Below, one piece after another: positions 9,330-17,242 of a stretch of 64,000 nt of DNA. Each line of letters starts with the position of its first letter. Position 1 is the stretch's first letter. A model generated the notes under the pieces. That model was not told the origin of the DNA. It made no database searches and was given only the letters and a program-made list of their open reading frames with translations. This stretch comes from Amycolatopsis suaedae (lineage in GTDB: Bacteria; Actinomycetota; Actinomycetes; Mycobacteriales; Pseudonocardiaceae): the NCBI RefSeq assembly GCF_004214935.1, contig NZ_SFCC01000002.1, positions 372,001 to 436,000 on the forward strand, in the 5' to 3' direction. The position numbers were made by a program, and so were the translations under genes.

Positions 9330-11172
9330 AAACCTTCGGAAGCTTCGGCAGCACGGCTTTCGCCAGCGTGCTGACCTGTTCACAGCTGCGTTCGCGGGAG
9401 CCCGCGGCGTAGGACACGGTGATGTTCTCCGTGCGGTACTCGCTGACCTTGCGGTGCACGATCGTGAGCACACAGAGGCCCTTCGCCCCACCATCCTTGT
9501 TCCGGTACACCGGCACCGGGACGCCAATGTCGAACGGCTCGAGATCCTGGTCGGTCGCCGGGTCGTTCCCGCGCTCGTAGGCAAGGGCCAGCGTCTGTGA
9601 CGTCTCCCACTCGCACCGGTAGAGACCGTTCCGCTCGACCTCGGTCACGATGCCGACGACCGGTTCGACGGCCGCCTTGTCGAGCACGGCACACGGATCG
9701 GTGGCCGCCAGCGACGCCGGATCGGGCTGCCGGGCCGCCTGGCCGTTGCGTAGCCGGGTCAGCACCTTGGCGAGTAGTGTCCTGGCGACGTCGCACCGTC
9801 CCTCGGCGTTGTCGGCGTTGCGGACGAGGACCGCGAGGTCGGGGGCGGTGGGCAGCTGGATCAAGGCTTCGCAGGCGGAGCCAGCCTCCTCATCGAGTCG
9901 CACGGGCATACCCTCGATCGGCTCCGGCGCGGGAATCAGACCGCGCGGCGTGAACTTGGCGGCCAGCCGCACCTCGACACGTCGGTCGTTCTCGGTCTCG
10001 TACTCGCAGTGGTTCAGGTAGAAGACCTGATCAGCCCTCGCTGCGAATTCGCCCAGCCCGGAGACCCTCTCGGGTAACGCGGCGCAAGGATCAGCGGTGC
10101 GCAGCCGGTCGGGCCGGAGCACGTCGGCCGCGGATGCGTTCGGCGGAGGCTCCGGCGGCTCGCTGTACCAGTTGACTGTCGCGACGACGGTGATCGTGGC
10201 CGCGGCGAGCAGGAGTGCGGCGACCACGGCTCCGACCGCGAGTGCGGCGCGGGACTTCTTCTTCGGTGGCGTCGGTGGTGGCAGCGGCATGGCCAGTGCC
10301 GCGTGTACCTGCGCCTGCTGGTCGGCGATGAGCCTGCCGACGGCGGGCGGCCACCGGACGGGGCCGGGCGCGTTGTGGCCGAGGAAGTCGATGATCTGCG
10401 TCGGAGTTGGCCGGTGGGCGGGGTGCTTGGCCAGGCACGGCTCGATCAGTTGCCGCAGCTCCGGTGGTACGGCGGCGAGGTCGGGCTGGGTGTGCACCAG
10501 GTTGTACAGCGTCTGCGGGGTCGACTCGCCGAGGAACAGACTCTGCCCGGTCGCCGCCAGCACCAGCAGCACGCCGAGGCTGAACACGTCGCTGGCCGGA
10601 GTGAGCGGCCTGCTTTCGGCCTGCTCGGGCGACATGAACGCGGGTGAGCCGATGACCGCGCCGGTGCTGGTCAGCTCCGAGCCGCCCTCGGTGGCGCGGG
10701 CGATCCCGAAGTCGATCACGCGAGCACCGTCGACGGTGAGGATGACGTTGCTGGGTTTGAGGTCGCGGTGGATCAGCCCGGCCCGGTGGATGTCCGCCAA
10801 TGCCGCCGCCAGTCCGGCCGCCAGGTGACGGATGGTCGGTACCGGCAGCGGGCCGGTGGCGTCGACGGCTTCCCGCAGGCTCGGGCCGGTGACGAACACC
10901 GAGGCCAGCCACGGTGTCGCGGCCTCGGGGTCGGCGTCGAGGACGGCGGCGGTGTAGGCGCCGGAGACGCGGCGGGAGGCGTCGACCTCCTGCCGGAACC
11001 GCGAGCGGAACCCGGAGTCGGCCGCGAACTCGGCGTGCACCTGCTTGACCGCGACCAGCCGTCCGTCCGGTGCCAGCCCGAGCAGGACCCGGCCCATGCC
11101 GCCCTCGCCGAGTGCGGCGACCAGGCGGTACGGGCCCGCCTGGCGGGGTTCGGTCGGGGACAGCGGCTTCAT
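9328..11172 (-). CDS. Receptor Ser/Thr protein kinase with DUF3558-like ectodomain (second of pair)
   Basis: PknB-type transmembrane kinase of 614 residues. The cytosolic domain has the glycine loop GEGGMGRV (22-29), ATP lysine K43, catalytic HRDLKPSN (D136) and DFG (153-155). After a Pro/Lys-rich juxtamembrane stretch comes one membrane helix (about 308-333). The outside part lacks PASTA repeats. Instead it has two modules starting ADPCAALPE and TDPCAVLDK, each with a later Cys, resembling the DUF3558 lipoprotein encoded nearby. The ATG overlaps the upstream kinase stop (ATGA), so the two are co-translated. The substrate and ligand are unknown. An ESX or cell-wall role is inferred only from position. 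Confidence 0.88.
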   Translation of the reverse strand: MKPLSPTEPRQAGPYRLVAALGEGGMGRVLLGLAPDGRLVAVKQVHAEFAADSGFRSRFRQEVDASRRVSGAYTAAVLDADPEAATPWLASVFVTGPSLREAVDATGPLPVPTIRHLAAGLAAALADIHRAGLIHRDLKPSNVILTVDGARVIDFGIARATEGGSELTSTGAVIGSPAFMSPEQAESRPLTPASDVFSLGVLLVLAATGQSLFLGESTPQTLYNLVHTQPDLAAVPPELRQLIEPCLAKHPAHRPTPTQIIDFLGHNAPGPVRWPPAVGRLIADQQAQVHAALAMPLPPPTPPKKKSRAALAVGAVVAALLLAAATITVVATVNWYSEPPEPPPNASAADVLRPDRLRTADPCAALPERVSGLGEFAARADQVFYLNHCEYETENDRRVEVRLAAKFTPRGLIPAPEPIEGMPVRLDEEAGSACEALIQLPTAPDLAVLVRNADNAEGRCDVARTLLAKVLTRLRNGQAARQPDPASLAATDPCAVLDKAAVEPVVGIVTEVERNGLYRCEWETSQTLALAYERGNDPATDQDLEPFDIGVPVPVYRNKDGGAKGLCVLTIVHRKVSEYRTENITVSYAAGSRERSCEQVSTLAKAVLPKLPKV

Positions 11173-13013
11173 GGCTTGGGAAGTTTCGGGATGATCGTCG
11201 CGGCGAGGTCGCGCAGATTCTGGCAGATGGTCTGTGGCGGCACGCCCGTCCCAGCGCCGTCGTAGCTGAGCGCCACGATCTCGACCCACGAGTCGTCGAA
11301 CGGGCGGTGTGCCCACGCGAGCCGGCAGCCACCGTTGCCCGGACTGACCTCGTCGACCTGCTGGTACGCGGTGATCCCGGCGACCTGGACAGGCTGGGAC
11401 TCGTCCTCTCTGCCTGGGTCGATCCCCGTGTCGAGGCTTACCGACAATGGTCCGGCGAACTGCCACTTGCATTCGTGGAGCTTGTTCGGGCCGGAGGTCG
11501 TCGCCGTGCCGAACAGGCGGGCCGTGGTCGCCGGGTCGGGAAGCGCGCACGGGTCGGTCGTCTGGAGAGTGCCCTGCGGCAGGTGGCCTGCCGCGCTGCC
11601 ACTGCGGATGACCCGGATGGCCTCGGCAAGCATGGACCGCGCGGTCTTGCAAGCGGCCTCCGGTTTGCGGTGTTCGAAACCGACCGTGGCCGAGATACCC
11701 AGACTGGGGACATCGACAGTCGGCGTCATCGCCTGGCAGGTCTTGTTCCCGTCGACGCCGCGCATGATGAGCGGCCTGCCCTCCACCTGTTCCGGCGGCC
11801 CCGGCGAGTCATTGCTCACCTGCTGATAGCCAAGACCGAGGTCGACGGTTATGCCGTCGGGAAGTTCCAGGCCGCACCTGGCGAACCGGCTGGTGGGCTT
11901 GGCCTTGAGCTGTCCTCCGGGCTCGACGTGACGGCCGTCTAGCACCTTGCACGGGTCGGTGCGGCGCAGGTTCGGCGTGGCCAGCGGGTCCGGGTTGGGC
12001 TGTGTGGTGCTGGTGGGCGGCGGCGGTGCCGCGATGGTGGTGTTCGGCGTGGTGGCCTCGTCGCCGCTGAGCGTCAGCCCGACGATAGTGGCGGCAGCGG
12101 CCACGACGACCGTTCCAGCCGCCACGGCCATCAGCGGTCCTGTGCGGCGGCGCCGGGGCTTGAGCGCGGCGGCGACCGCGGCCCGCTGGTCGGCGACCGC
12201 GGCGTGGACGGCGGGTGGCCACGGTCGTGCGGTCGGCGGAATCTGGCCGAGGTGGGCCAGGATCTGCTCGGGCGTGGGGCGCCGGGCGGGGTCCTTGGCC
12301 AGGCAGGCCGCGGCCAGGTCGGCGAAGGGAACCATTCGCAGGTCGGGCTGCTGGTGGACGATGTTGTACAGCGTCTGCGGGGTGGAGGCGCCGGCGAACG
12401 GGCTGTGCCCGGTAGCGGCCATGACCAGCAGTGAGCCGAGGCTGAAGACGTCGCTGGCCGGCGTGAGCTGCCTGCCCTCGGCCTGCTCGGGCGACATGAA
12501 CCCGGGCGAGCCGATGACGCTGCCGGTATGGGTGAGTTCGGACGCCCCCACCGCGGCACGGGCGATGCCGAAGTCGATCACGCGCGGTCCGTCGTCGGTG
12601 AGAATGACGTTGCCCGGCTTGAGATCGCGGTGGATCAGGCCCGCCCGGTGAATCTCGATGAGTGCCGACGCGAGCCCGGCGGCCAGGTAGCGGATGGACT
12701 CCGGCGGCAGCGGAACGGCGTCCCCCAGCGTCGGCCCGTTGACGAACACCGAGGCCAGCCAGGGTGCCGGAGCCTCGGGGTCGGCGTCGAGGACGGCGGC
12801 CGTGTAGGCGCCGGCCACTCGCCGCGAGGCGTCGACCTCGCGCCGGAAGCGGGACCGGAACGTCGGGTCCTGCGCCAGGTCGGGCCGGATCTGCTTCACC
12901 GCCGCCAGGCGTCCGTCCGGCGACAGCCCCAGCAGCACGCGCCCCATGCCGCCCTCGCCCAGGATGGCCACGACGCGGTACCGGCCGATGTGGACGGGCG
13001 CCAGCGGTTTCAC
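11169..13013 (-). CDS. Receptor Ser/Thr protein kinase with DUF3558-like ectodomain (first of pair)
   Basis: Paralogue of the downstream kinase, also 614 residues. It has the glycine loop GEGGMGRV (19-26), K40, HRDLKPGN (D130) and DFG (148-150). An Arg-rich juxtamembrane segment and one membrane helix (about 293-316) follow. The extracellular part holds two DPC-type modules (TDPCKVLDG and TDPCALPDP), each with a later Cys-bearing strand. The catalytic residues are intact, so both members of the pair should be active. It starts at GTG with a TAACCT hexamer 6 nt upstream and no ribosome site, suggesting leaderless expression. It is divergent from the WXG100/SLT operon. Confidence 0.88.
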   Translation of the reverse strand: MKPLAPVHIGRYRVVAILGEGGMGRVLLGLSPDGRLAAVKQIRPDLAQDPTFRSRFRREVDASRRVAGAYTAAVLDADPEAPAPWLASVFVNGPTLGDAVPLPPESIRYLAAGLASALIEIHRAGLIHRDLKPGNVILTDDGPRVIDFGIARAAVGASELTHTGSVIGSPGFMSPEQAEGRQLTPASDVFSLGSLLVMAATGHSPFAGASTPQTLYNIVHQQPDLRMVPFADLAAACLAKDPARRPTPEQILAHLGQIPPTARPWPPAVHAAVADQRAAVAAALKPRRRRTGPLMAVAAGTVVVAAAATIVGLTLSGDEATTPNTTIAAPPPPTSTTQPNPDPLATPNLRRTDPCKVLDGRHVEPGGQLKAKPTSRFARCGLELPDGITVDLGLGYQQVSNDSPGPPEQVEGRPLIMRGVDGNKTCQAMTPTVDVPSLGISATVGFEHRKPEAACKTARSMLAEAIRVIRSGSAAGHLPQGTLQTTDPCALPDPATTARLFGTATTSGPNKLHECKWQFAGPLSVSLDTGIDPGREDESQPVQVAGITAYQQVDEVSPGNGGCRLAWAHRPFDDSWVEIVALSYDGAGTGVPPQTICQNLRDLAATIIPKLPKP

Positions 13014-13019
13014 CCGGCT

Positions 13020-13025
13020 AGGTTA
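13020..13025 (-). promoter_or_regulatory. -10 hexamer of a leaderless kinase promoter
   Basis: TAACCT on the minus strand ends 6 nt before the GTG start of the first kinase gene. This spacing allows transcription to start at the start codon. Confidence 0.45.
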
Positions 13026-13177
13026 CAAAGCCCGGAGAGCTGTCACTGTCGTGCCTTCCTCTGCGCGAAAGGCCCCCGGCGCGACGCGTCAACCCATAAA
13101 GTGTGACGTGGGAACCGCCAGGTCGACGGGTGCGTCTGACCGGCGGAAGCGAGAAGGCTTGAAGGGGATGAGCTGCC

Positions 13178-13486
13178 GTGCCTGTGTACGACCCCGAGTC
13201 GATGGGAATCGTCGCCGGTCAGGTCGAGCGCCTGAAGGACGAGTTCGACAAGACCAAGGGCAAGGTCAAGGGCGTCGAGGGGGAGAGCCCGTTCGGGGAG
13301 ATCGAGGGCGCCGAGGACGCCCCGAACGGCGTCAGCACCTTCCACAACAACATGAACGCCGAGTTCGACGCCGGCGCACGCATCATGACCGAACTGGGGA
13401 CCGCGCTACGCAAGGCGGCGGGGCTGATCGCTGAGACCGAGCAGGTCCACAAGGACAACCTGAAGGTGAACGGGCAGGGGATATGA
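13178..13486 (+). CDS. WXG100-like ESX helical protein
   Basis: A 102-residue, mostly helical protein with the size of WXG100 substrates (VERLKDEFDKTKGKVKGVEG..., then a second long helix). The W-x-G turn is not present; the central turn reads FGEIEGAEDAPNGVSTF. It is therefore a divergent partner or helper, not a canonical EsxA. A GAAGGGG-type ribosome site precedes the GTG. Its stop overlaps the ATG of the next gene (ATGA), which encodes a WXG-SLT fusion. Such pairing suggests that the two proteins form the heterodimer needed for ESX export. Its function is inferred from context. Confidence 0.6.
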   Translation: MPVYDPESMGIVAGQVERLKDEFDKTKGKVKGVEGESPFGEIEGAEDAPNGVSTFHNNMNAEFDAGARIMTELGTALRKAAGLIAETEQVHKDNLKVNGQGI

Positions 13487-14601
13487 GCCTGGGAATGCCG
13501 CCCAACTGGCCTGACGTCGAGGGCAAGGCCAAGCAGGTCGAGAAGGTCAAGCCGACCGAGATCCAGGCGGTGGCCGACCAGTTCAACACCGCGTCGAGGG
13601 ACGCAGGCGATCACACCCAGGCGCTGACCAACGCCACCAACGCCCTGAACTCCGGGGTGTGGGACGGACCGGCCGCGGAGGGCTTCTTCAACTATGTCCG
13701 CGAGGTCAGCAAGGCGGGCACCAAGGTCAAGGACAAGCTGGACGAGGCCGCCAGAGAGCTGACCGCGCTCCAGGAGAAGCTCACCACCCTCAAGCGTGAG
13801 ATCGAGTCCACCCAGGCCGATGCGAAGGCGGAGATCGAGGGCAGGAACAAGACGGCCGAGGCGGAAGCCGCGACGGCCAGGGCCGCTGCCGAAGCCCACC
13901 AGAAGGATCCGAGCAAGCCCCCGCCCGCGAAGGACGCCGCCACCATCGAGGCGGAGGCCATTCAGGCGAACACCAAGACGGCTACCGCGGCCTCCGAGAA
14001 GATGAAAGGCCTGCTCGACCAGGCCAACACCGCTATCGCCCAGGCACAGAAGCTGATGAAGACCGAGATCGAGGGCGGCTACTCGAAGGTGCCCCCGATC
14101 GGCAGCGGCGGTTCCGCGCCCAGCCGTAACGGCGGCATCAACAGCGGCAGCGGCTACTCCGGTTCCGGCGGGGGCGGCGGCAGCTCCGGCGGTGGTGGCG
14201 GTCTCGGGCCGAGCGGTGGCCCGCCGAGCAGCGGCCCGCCGCCTGGCAACGTCGACCAGTGGATCCGCGAGGCCATCAAGATCCTGCAGGCCAACGGCGT
14301 CCCGGTCACCGAGGACAACATCGACGAGATCTGGACGATCATCGAGAAGGAGTCCGGCGGCAACCCGCACGCCATCAACAACTGGGACTCCAACGCCGCG
14401 AAGGGCACGCCGTCCAAGGGCCTGATGCAGTGCATCGACCCGACGTTCCAGGCACACAAGCTGCCCGGCCACGACGACATCTACAACCCGGTGGACAACA
14501 TCATCGCCGGTGTCCGGTACACGTTCGACCGCTACGGCGGCTTCGAGGGCCACCCCGGCCTGAAGTCGATGGCGGGCGGCGGCGGTTACCAGGGCTACTG
14601 A
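13483..14601 (+). CDS. WXG-type ESX substrate fused to a lytic transglycosylase (SLT) domain
   Basis: A 372-residue fusion. The N-terminal half is helical with a WDG turn at 60-62, like WXG100/LXG substrates, and continues as a Lys/Ala/Glu-rich coiled coil to about residue 200. A Gly/Ser/Pro linker (about 207-258) leads to an SLT/lysozyme-like domain. That domain contains EKESGGNPHAINN, with the likely catalytic Glu at 290, the GLMQCIDPTF motif and an NPVDNIIAGVRYTF helix. It would be exported through ESX to cut peptidoglycan, either as an effector or to open the wall. No signal peptide is visible, consistent with T7SS export. It overlaps the upstream partner gene by 4 bp. Confidence 0.8.
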   Translation: MSLGMPPNWPDVEGKAKQVEKVKPTEIQAVADQFNTASRDAGDHTQALTNATNALNSGVWDGPAAEGFFNYVREVSKAGTKVKDKLDEAARELTALQEKLTTLKREIESTQADAKAEIEGRNKTAEAEAATARAAAEAHQKDPSKPPPAKDAATIEAEAIQANTKTATAASEKMKGLLDQANTAIAQAQKLMKTEIEGGYSKVPPIGSGGSAPSRNGGINSGSGYSGSGGGGGSSGGGGGLGPSGGPPSSGPPPGNVDQWIREAIKILQANGVPVTEDNIDEIWTIIEKESGGNPHAINNWDSNAAKGTPSKGLMQCIDPTFQAHKLPGHDDIYNPVDNIIAGVRYTFDRYGGFEGHPGLKSMAGGGGYQGY

Positions 14602-14637
14602 CGCACCCGGCGCCGCCGCTACGGGGTCCTCTCATTT

Positions 14638-14690
14638 GCCGTGAAGGGGGCCCTCACGGCATCAGACGCCGTGAGGGCCCCCTTCACGGC
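14638..14690. terminator. 23-bp perfect hairpin terminator
   Basis: Arms 14638-14660 and 14668-14690 are perfect inverted repeats with a 7-nt loop (atcagac). This is the strongest hairpin in the window and lies 37 bp after the WXG-SLT stop. There is no U-tract, as is usual in high-GC actinomycetes. Confidence 0.8.
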
Positions 14691-14701
14691 ACAGGCGGCG
14701 C

Positions 14702-14940
14702 GGGTGGCTTGTCTCGTTCGTGGTGGCCGGTGGGGCTGCTGAGCCCGCTGTGACCGTTGTGCTCACAGAGGTCGCTACACCCGGGCCGGGAAGCTCATGA
14801 AGGCCACCTTCATCCCGTCAGACGACACAAACTCGGCCTTCACGCCAACCCATACCCCACACCCGCAGCCAACGGCACCATGCTTGCGCGGCTCGCAACC
14901 AAAGGGCCCCTCGCAACAGCGCCGCAGCCGCGCGGTCTCC
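14702..14940. mobile_element. Dispersed hairpin-bounded repeat, degenerate copy A
   Basis: Non-coding stretch filling the gap between the WXG-SLT terminator and the L,D-transpeptidase gene. It holds the end hairpin tgaaggccaccttca (14798-14812) and a core (about 14866-14937) with gccaacggcaccat and ctcgcaaccaa, shared with copies C and D. A fragment of the core in reverse orientation (gtctcgttcgtggtgg) lies at about 14708-14723. It looks rearranged or truncated. Bases 14602-14970 contain no gene that I can support. Confidence 0.6.
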
Positions 14941-14970
14941 GGAACGTACGACTCGCACCGACCGCTGAAG

Positions 14971-15552
14971 CTACCGGACCACCTGCACGGCGTCGCCGTT
15001 GCTCAGCGTCGAGAAGTACTTCGCGGACGCGGCCGGGGACAGGTGGATGCAGCCGTGCGACTGCTGCGACAGGCTGCCGGTGTGGAAGGCGATGCCCGGG
15101 ATGAAGAACACCGAGTTCGGCATCGGGGCGTCGAACTGCCTGCTGTGGTAGTTCTTCACCTTCGAGATCACCCGGAACGTCCCGACCGGCGTCGCGTGCC
15201 CCTTCTTGCCCGCCGTGATCTTCACCGGCCCGTAGACGACCTTGCCGTTCTCGATCAGCCACGACTTCTTCGCCGAAAGGTCCACGCAGGCACCCGACGT
15301 GATCGAGCAGGGCACCCCGGGCGCGGGCGCGGGCTTGGGCTTCTCCTTCTTCGCGACCGGCTTCGGCGTGGCCGAACTGGTCGGCGGTGCGGGCGAGGAC
15401 GAGGGCGACTCGGCGACCGGAGCCGGATCAGCCGGGGCGACCGGCGCCACCGGAGCAGGCACCGCCGACCCACCGGCAGGCGTGCTCTGTCCACAGGCCG
15501 CCAGCACGGCCGCCGCGGCGATCCCCGTCACCGCCACCAAGAGCTTGCGCAT
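14971..15552 (-). CDS. L,D-transpeptidase lipoprotein (YkuD domain)
   Basis: Makes 3-3 crosslinks or other L,D-transpeptidase bonds in peptidoglycan at the outer face of the membrane. The 193-residue protein has a lipoprotein signal (LAAC lipobox near residue 20). A long Ala/Pro/Ser/Lys linker (to about residue 75) spans the wall. The YkuD catalytic motif is SHGCIHLSP, with Cys168 as nucleophile. I start at ATG 15552, where the signal sequence begins (MRKLLVAVTG). The domain is compact, with no Ig-like repeats as in mycobacterial Ldts. Its 3' end abuts a repeat element. Confidence 0.88.
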   Translation of the reverse strand: MRKLLVAVTGIAAAAVLAACGQSTPAGGSAVPAPVAPVAPADPAPVAESPSSSPAPPTSSATPKPVAKKEKPKPAPAPGVPCSITSGACVDLSAKKSWLIENGKVVYGPVKITAGKKGHATPVGTFRVISKVKNYHSRQFDAPMPNSVFFIPGIAFHTGSLSQQSHGCIHLSPAASAKYFSTLSNGDAVQVVR

Positions 15553-15650
15553 CCCCAACCCCCAAGTCGTTCTTGATCCCCTCAACCGTCAAGACGCCGC
15601 TGGGCCGAATCCGTTGCACCACTCAGGTCACGAGTGGATGACAGCGTCCC

Positions 15651-15813
15651 AGGAGTGCGCTGAACGACCCCGCCCTGCTGCGCGGCGCCCAGGCGACGCC
15701 TCGCTGCGTTGTCGGATCGCCCGAGTACGGTCCAGTACGAGGGCGATCCTCCGCCTTGCGAGGCGGCGCCTGGATCACCGCTCGCGACGAGCGGGGTCGT
15801 TCAGCACACTCCT
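15651..15813. repeat. 163-bp imperfect palindrome upstream of the aminotransferase
   Basis: The outer arms 15651-15671 and 15793-15813 match with one mismatch over 21 bp. The inner arms (about 15689-15728 and 15735-15773) match over most of their length around a 6-nt centre at 15729-15734. The centre of symmetry is 15732. The element ends on the first base of the aminotransferase -10 hexamer, so it may block read-through from upstream or affect that promoter. I see no coding potential in 15553-15825. Confidence 0.75.
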
Positions 15814-15818
15814 AGGCT
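15813..15818 (+). promoter_or_regulatory. -10 hexamer of a leaderless aminotransferase promoter
   Basis: TAGGCT lies 7 nt before ATG 15826 and no ribosome site is present. The hexamer begins at the last base of the large palindrome. Confidence 0.5.
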
Positions 15819-15825
15819 GACAGCC

Positions 15826-16986
15826 ATGTTCGGACCCTCCAGCAGGGCGGACGTGCCGCCCTTCCACGTGATGGACGTCCTGTCCGCGGCACAGGCCCGG
15901 CAGCGCAGCCACGGCGACATGCTGTCGCTGGCCGCGGGCCAGCCCAGCGCCGGAGCACCCCGGCCGGTGGTCGAGGCGGCCGAGCGCGCGCTTCGTGCCG
16001 GCGACCTCGGCTACACCGTCCAGCTCGGCATCCCCGAGCTGCGGGAGGCCGTCGCGGCGCACTATGACCGCTGGTACGACCTGCCGGTGAGCCCGGACGA
16101 CGTCATCGTCACCACCGGGTCGTCGGGCGGGTTCATGCTGTCCTTCCTCGCCGCCTTCGACCGCGGTGACCGGGTGGCGATGGCGCGTCCCGGCTACCCG
16201 GCCTACCGCAACCTGCTCTCGGTGCTCGGCTGCGAGGTCGTCGAGTTCGCCACCGACGAGCGCACCCGCTTCCAGCCGACCACCGACCTGCTCGACGAAC
16301 TCGGCCCGATCAAGGGCCTGGTCCTGGCCAGCCCGAGCAACCCGACCGGCACCGTGCTCCCACCCGGCGAGTTGGCCGCCATCGCGGGCTGGTGCGCCTC
16401 GCACGGCGTCCAGCTGATCAGCGACGAGATCTACCACGGCATCACCTACGAGGCCGAAGCCTCCTGCGCCTGGCAGACCAGCACCGAGGCGATCGTGCTC
16501 GGCTCGTTCTCCAAGTACTTCGCGATGACCGGCTGGCGGCTCGGCTGGATGCTGGTGCCGCGACGGCTGCACCGCGCGGTCGACGTGCTCACCGGCAACC
16601 TGACGATCTGCCCGCCCGCGCTCGCCCAGCGCGCCGCCGTCGCGGCGTTCACCCCCGAATCCTACGCCGAGCTGGACGGCCACGTGGCGCACTACCGCAC
16701 CAACCGCGACCTGCTGCTGGACGGCCTGCGCGGCATCGGCCTGGACCGGACGGCACCGGTCGACGGGGCGTTCTACGCCTACACCGACGTCTCCACGCAC
16801 ACCACCGACAGCCTGTCCTGGTGCCAGCGCCTGCTCGCCGACACCGGGCTGGCCATCACCCCGGGGATCGACTTCGATCCTGTCGACGGTGGCCGGTTCG
16901 TCCGGCTGTCGTTCGCCGGGGCGACGGCCGACCTCACCGAAGCCGTCACGAGGCTGGGAGCCTACCTCGGGGGAACCCGGGGATAA
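15826..16986 (+). CDS. PLP-dependent aminotransferase, class I/II
   Basis: Fold-type I aminotransferase of 386 residues. Family motifs are the N-terminal SLAAGQPS, GELGYTVQLG-like YTVQLGIPELREAVA, the ASPSNPTGT phosphate-site loop and ISDEIYHGI. The Schiff-base lysine is K230 in GSFSKYFAMTGWRLGW. The C-terminal substrate arginine is in GGRFVRLSFAG. This pattern fits aspartate/alanine-type enzymes, but the amino donor cannot be read from sequence. The start is the ATG just downstream of the -10 hexamer. It stands alone, followed by a small membrane-protein gene. Confidence 0.88.
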   Translation: MFGPSSRADVPPFHVMDVLSAAQARQRSHGDMLSLAAGQPSAGAPRPVVEAAERALRAGDLGYTVQLGIPELREAVAAHYDRWYDLPVSPDDVIVTTGSSGGFMLSFLAAFDRGDRVAMARPGYPAYRNLLSVLGCEVVEFATDERTRFQPTTDLLDELGPIKGLVLASPSNPTGTVLPPGELAAIAGWCASHGVQLISDEIYHGITYEAEASCAWQTSTEAIVLGSFSKYFAMTGWRLGWMLVPRRLHRAVDVLTGNLTICPPALAQRAAVAAFTPESYAELDGHVAHYRTNRDLLLDGLRGIGLDRTAPVDGAFYAYTDVSTHTTDSLSWCQRLLADTGLAITPGIDFDPVDGGRFVRLSFAGATADLTEAVTRLGAYLGGTRG

Positions 16987-17071
16987 CCCTGAAACTCGAC
17001 GTCGACGCGGGTGTTCCCACCGCGGGCATGGCAGCCTCGGAGGTGGGACTCACACACCTGCGGAGGATGCC

Positions 17072-17242
17072 ATGTTCTGGAAGATCGTCGGAGCGCTCAT
17101 CGCCATCTGGCTGGCGTTCACCGTGCTCGGCTTCGTGTTCGAAGGCCTCTTCTGGCTGGCGGTCATCGGCGGCGTCCTGTTCGTCGGCACCGCCGCGTAC
17201 GGCGCGATCAAGGGCCGCAAGGACCCGAAGCGCCTGCCCTAG
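17072..17242 (+). CDS. Small membrane protein, 56 residues
   Basis: A short protein with two hydrophobic segments (about 3-21 and 25-43, FWKIVGALIAIWLAFTVLGF and FWLAVIGGVLFVGTAAYGA) and a basic tail (KGRKDPKRLP). GGAGG stands 5 nt before the ATG, which supports real translation. No function can be assigned. It ends convergent with, and overlapping by 4 bp, the methyltransferase gene on the other strand. Confidence 0.7.
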   Translation: MFWKIVGALIAIWLAFTVLGFVFEGLFWLAVIGGVLFVGTAAYGAIKGRKDPKRLP

